Shown piece after piece: positions 32,381 to 32,607 of a stretch of 32,607 nt of DNA. Position numbers and translations under genes: made by a program. Every line of letters begins with the position of its first letter. Within the stretch, counting starts at the first letter, position 1. The notes beneath the pieces are model-generated. The model made no database searches and was not told where the DNA came from. It saw only the letters and a program-made list of their open reading frames with translations. The stretch comes from an uncultured Caryophanales bacterium (lineage in GTDB: Bacteria > Bacillota_I > Bacilli_A > RF39 > UBA660), in contig CAMODE010000012.1 in NCBI GenBank assembly GCA_946611235.1, positions 1 to 32,607 on the forward strand, given 5' to 3'.

Positions 32381-32417
32381 AAATGCACAATAATTTGATA
32401 AAAAAGTGCATTTTTTT
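32381..32417 (+). terminator. Hairpin with T tract upstream of the last gene
   Basis: Stem AAATGCAC/GTGCATTT around a 17-nt loop, followed by a long T run on the plus strand. The stretch 32196-32380 before it holds no gene I can support. Confidence 0.65.
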
Positions 32418-32439
32418 TATAATTTTTTTCAAAAAAGTG

Positions 32440-32468
32440 TTGACATATCTTACGATATGTGATATACT
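32440..32468 (+). promoter_or_regulatory. Consensus promoter with palindromic operator in the spacer
   Basis: TTGACA (32440-32445), 17-bp spacer, TATACT (32463-32468). The inverted repeat ACATATC-TTAC-GATATGT (32443-32460) sits between the two boxes, where a bound dimer would block polymerase. A second perfect repeat, TGTAATC/GATTACA (32474-32494), lies in the leader. Confidence 0.8.
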
Positions 32469-32508
32469 TAATATGTAATCAAGGAAAGATTACAGAAAGG
32501 AGTTGAAT

Positions 32509-32607
32509 ATGAATTACTTATTAAAAAAGCCAATTGGAAAGCTTACATTGAACGACTGCTACCAATTGACTAAATTAGGATACATCATTACTAAAAGCAA
32601 TGATAAA
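32509..32607 (+). CDS. N-terminal fragment of an unrecognised regulated gene, cut by the window edge
   Basis: ATG 32509 is preceded by AAAGGAG at the right distance. The 33 visible residues are MNYLLKKPIGKLTLNDCYQL followed by TKLGYIITKSNDK: soluble, basic, probably helical then beta. That is too little to name a family. The consensus promoter with an operator palindrome in its spacer suggests a tightly repressed gene, as seen in phage, plasmid and toxin-antitoxin loci. Confidence 0.7.
   Translation, partial: MNYLLKKPIGKLTLNDCYQLTKLGYIITKSNDK

Overview
The window reads as a low-GC, standard-code member of the Firmicutes/Bacilli, most like the uncultured gut lineages near Erysipelotrichales, RF39 and other Mollicutes relatives. 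It is very AT-rich and uses ATA and TTA codons heavily. Trp is encoded by TGG and TGA acts as a stop, so it is not a code-4 Mycoplasma. Promoters are sigma-A-like with 17-bp spacers, and terminators are intrinsic. BclA-like collagen proteins and GerM, normally spore-associated, are present. The lineage call is inference from gene style, not a search.

Layout. 1-2.1 kb: a partial gene, an unrecognised gene behind a perfect consensus promoter, and a DUF1016/PDDEXK nuclease gene with an in-frame TAA at codon 4. 2.1-6.0 kb: a GH31-fold protein with a degenerate active site, tRNA-Arg(TCT) and a SpoVB-like flippase. 6.0-9.8 kb: four tandem TasA/camelysin-like exported proteins alternating short and long, the long ones with BspA-like repeats. 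10.0-12.2 kb: a GerMN lipoprotein-like protein and a membrane protein. 12.3-14.9 kb: tRNA-Glu(CTC), gltX and a complete type III toxin-antitoxin locus (promoter, leader palindromes, two pseudoknot repeats, terminator, toxN), with toxN only 18 nt upstream of gltX. 14.9-19.0 kb: a short M3-like metallopeptidase, a GT2-TPR glycosyltransferase and three collagen-like proteins. 19.0-21.7 kb: a CmpB-type membrane protein, a tandem-duplicated thymidine kinase and a Xer recombinase.

21.75-23.44 kb is the most unusual part. Two homologous modules of about 360 bp lie in inverted orientation around rpmG-efp. Each encodes a 25-residue hydrophobic peptide absent from the ORF track, with its own promoter, an occluded ribosome binding site and a convergent antisense RNA gene. 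Hairpins in the two copies differ by compensatory changes. This is the architecture of a type I toxin-antitoxin system, and I do not recognise the family.

23.5-29.9 kb is housekeeping: the operon DUF1287-trmB-rnc, a beta-helix-like protein, a small Tyr/Asn/Gly-rich protein, and the operon tgt-LTA synthase-like protein. 29.9-32.6 kb: a small unknown protein, a solitary holin-endolysin pair, an unknown protein, and the start of a gene whose consensus promoter carries an operator-like palindrome.

In functional terms the window joins translation genes (gltX, tRNAs, efp, rpmG, rnc, trmB, tgt) with surface genes (TasA-like, collagen-like, glycosyltransferase, LTA synthase-like, flippase). Two RNA-antitoxin systems are inserted directly beside essential translation genes.
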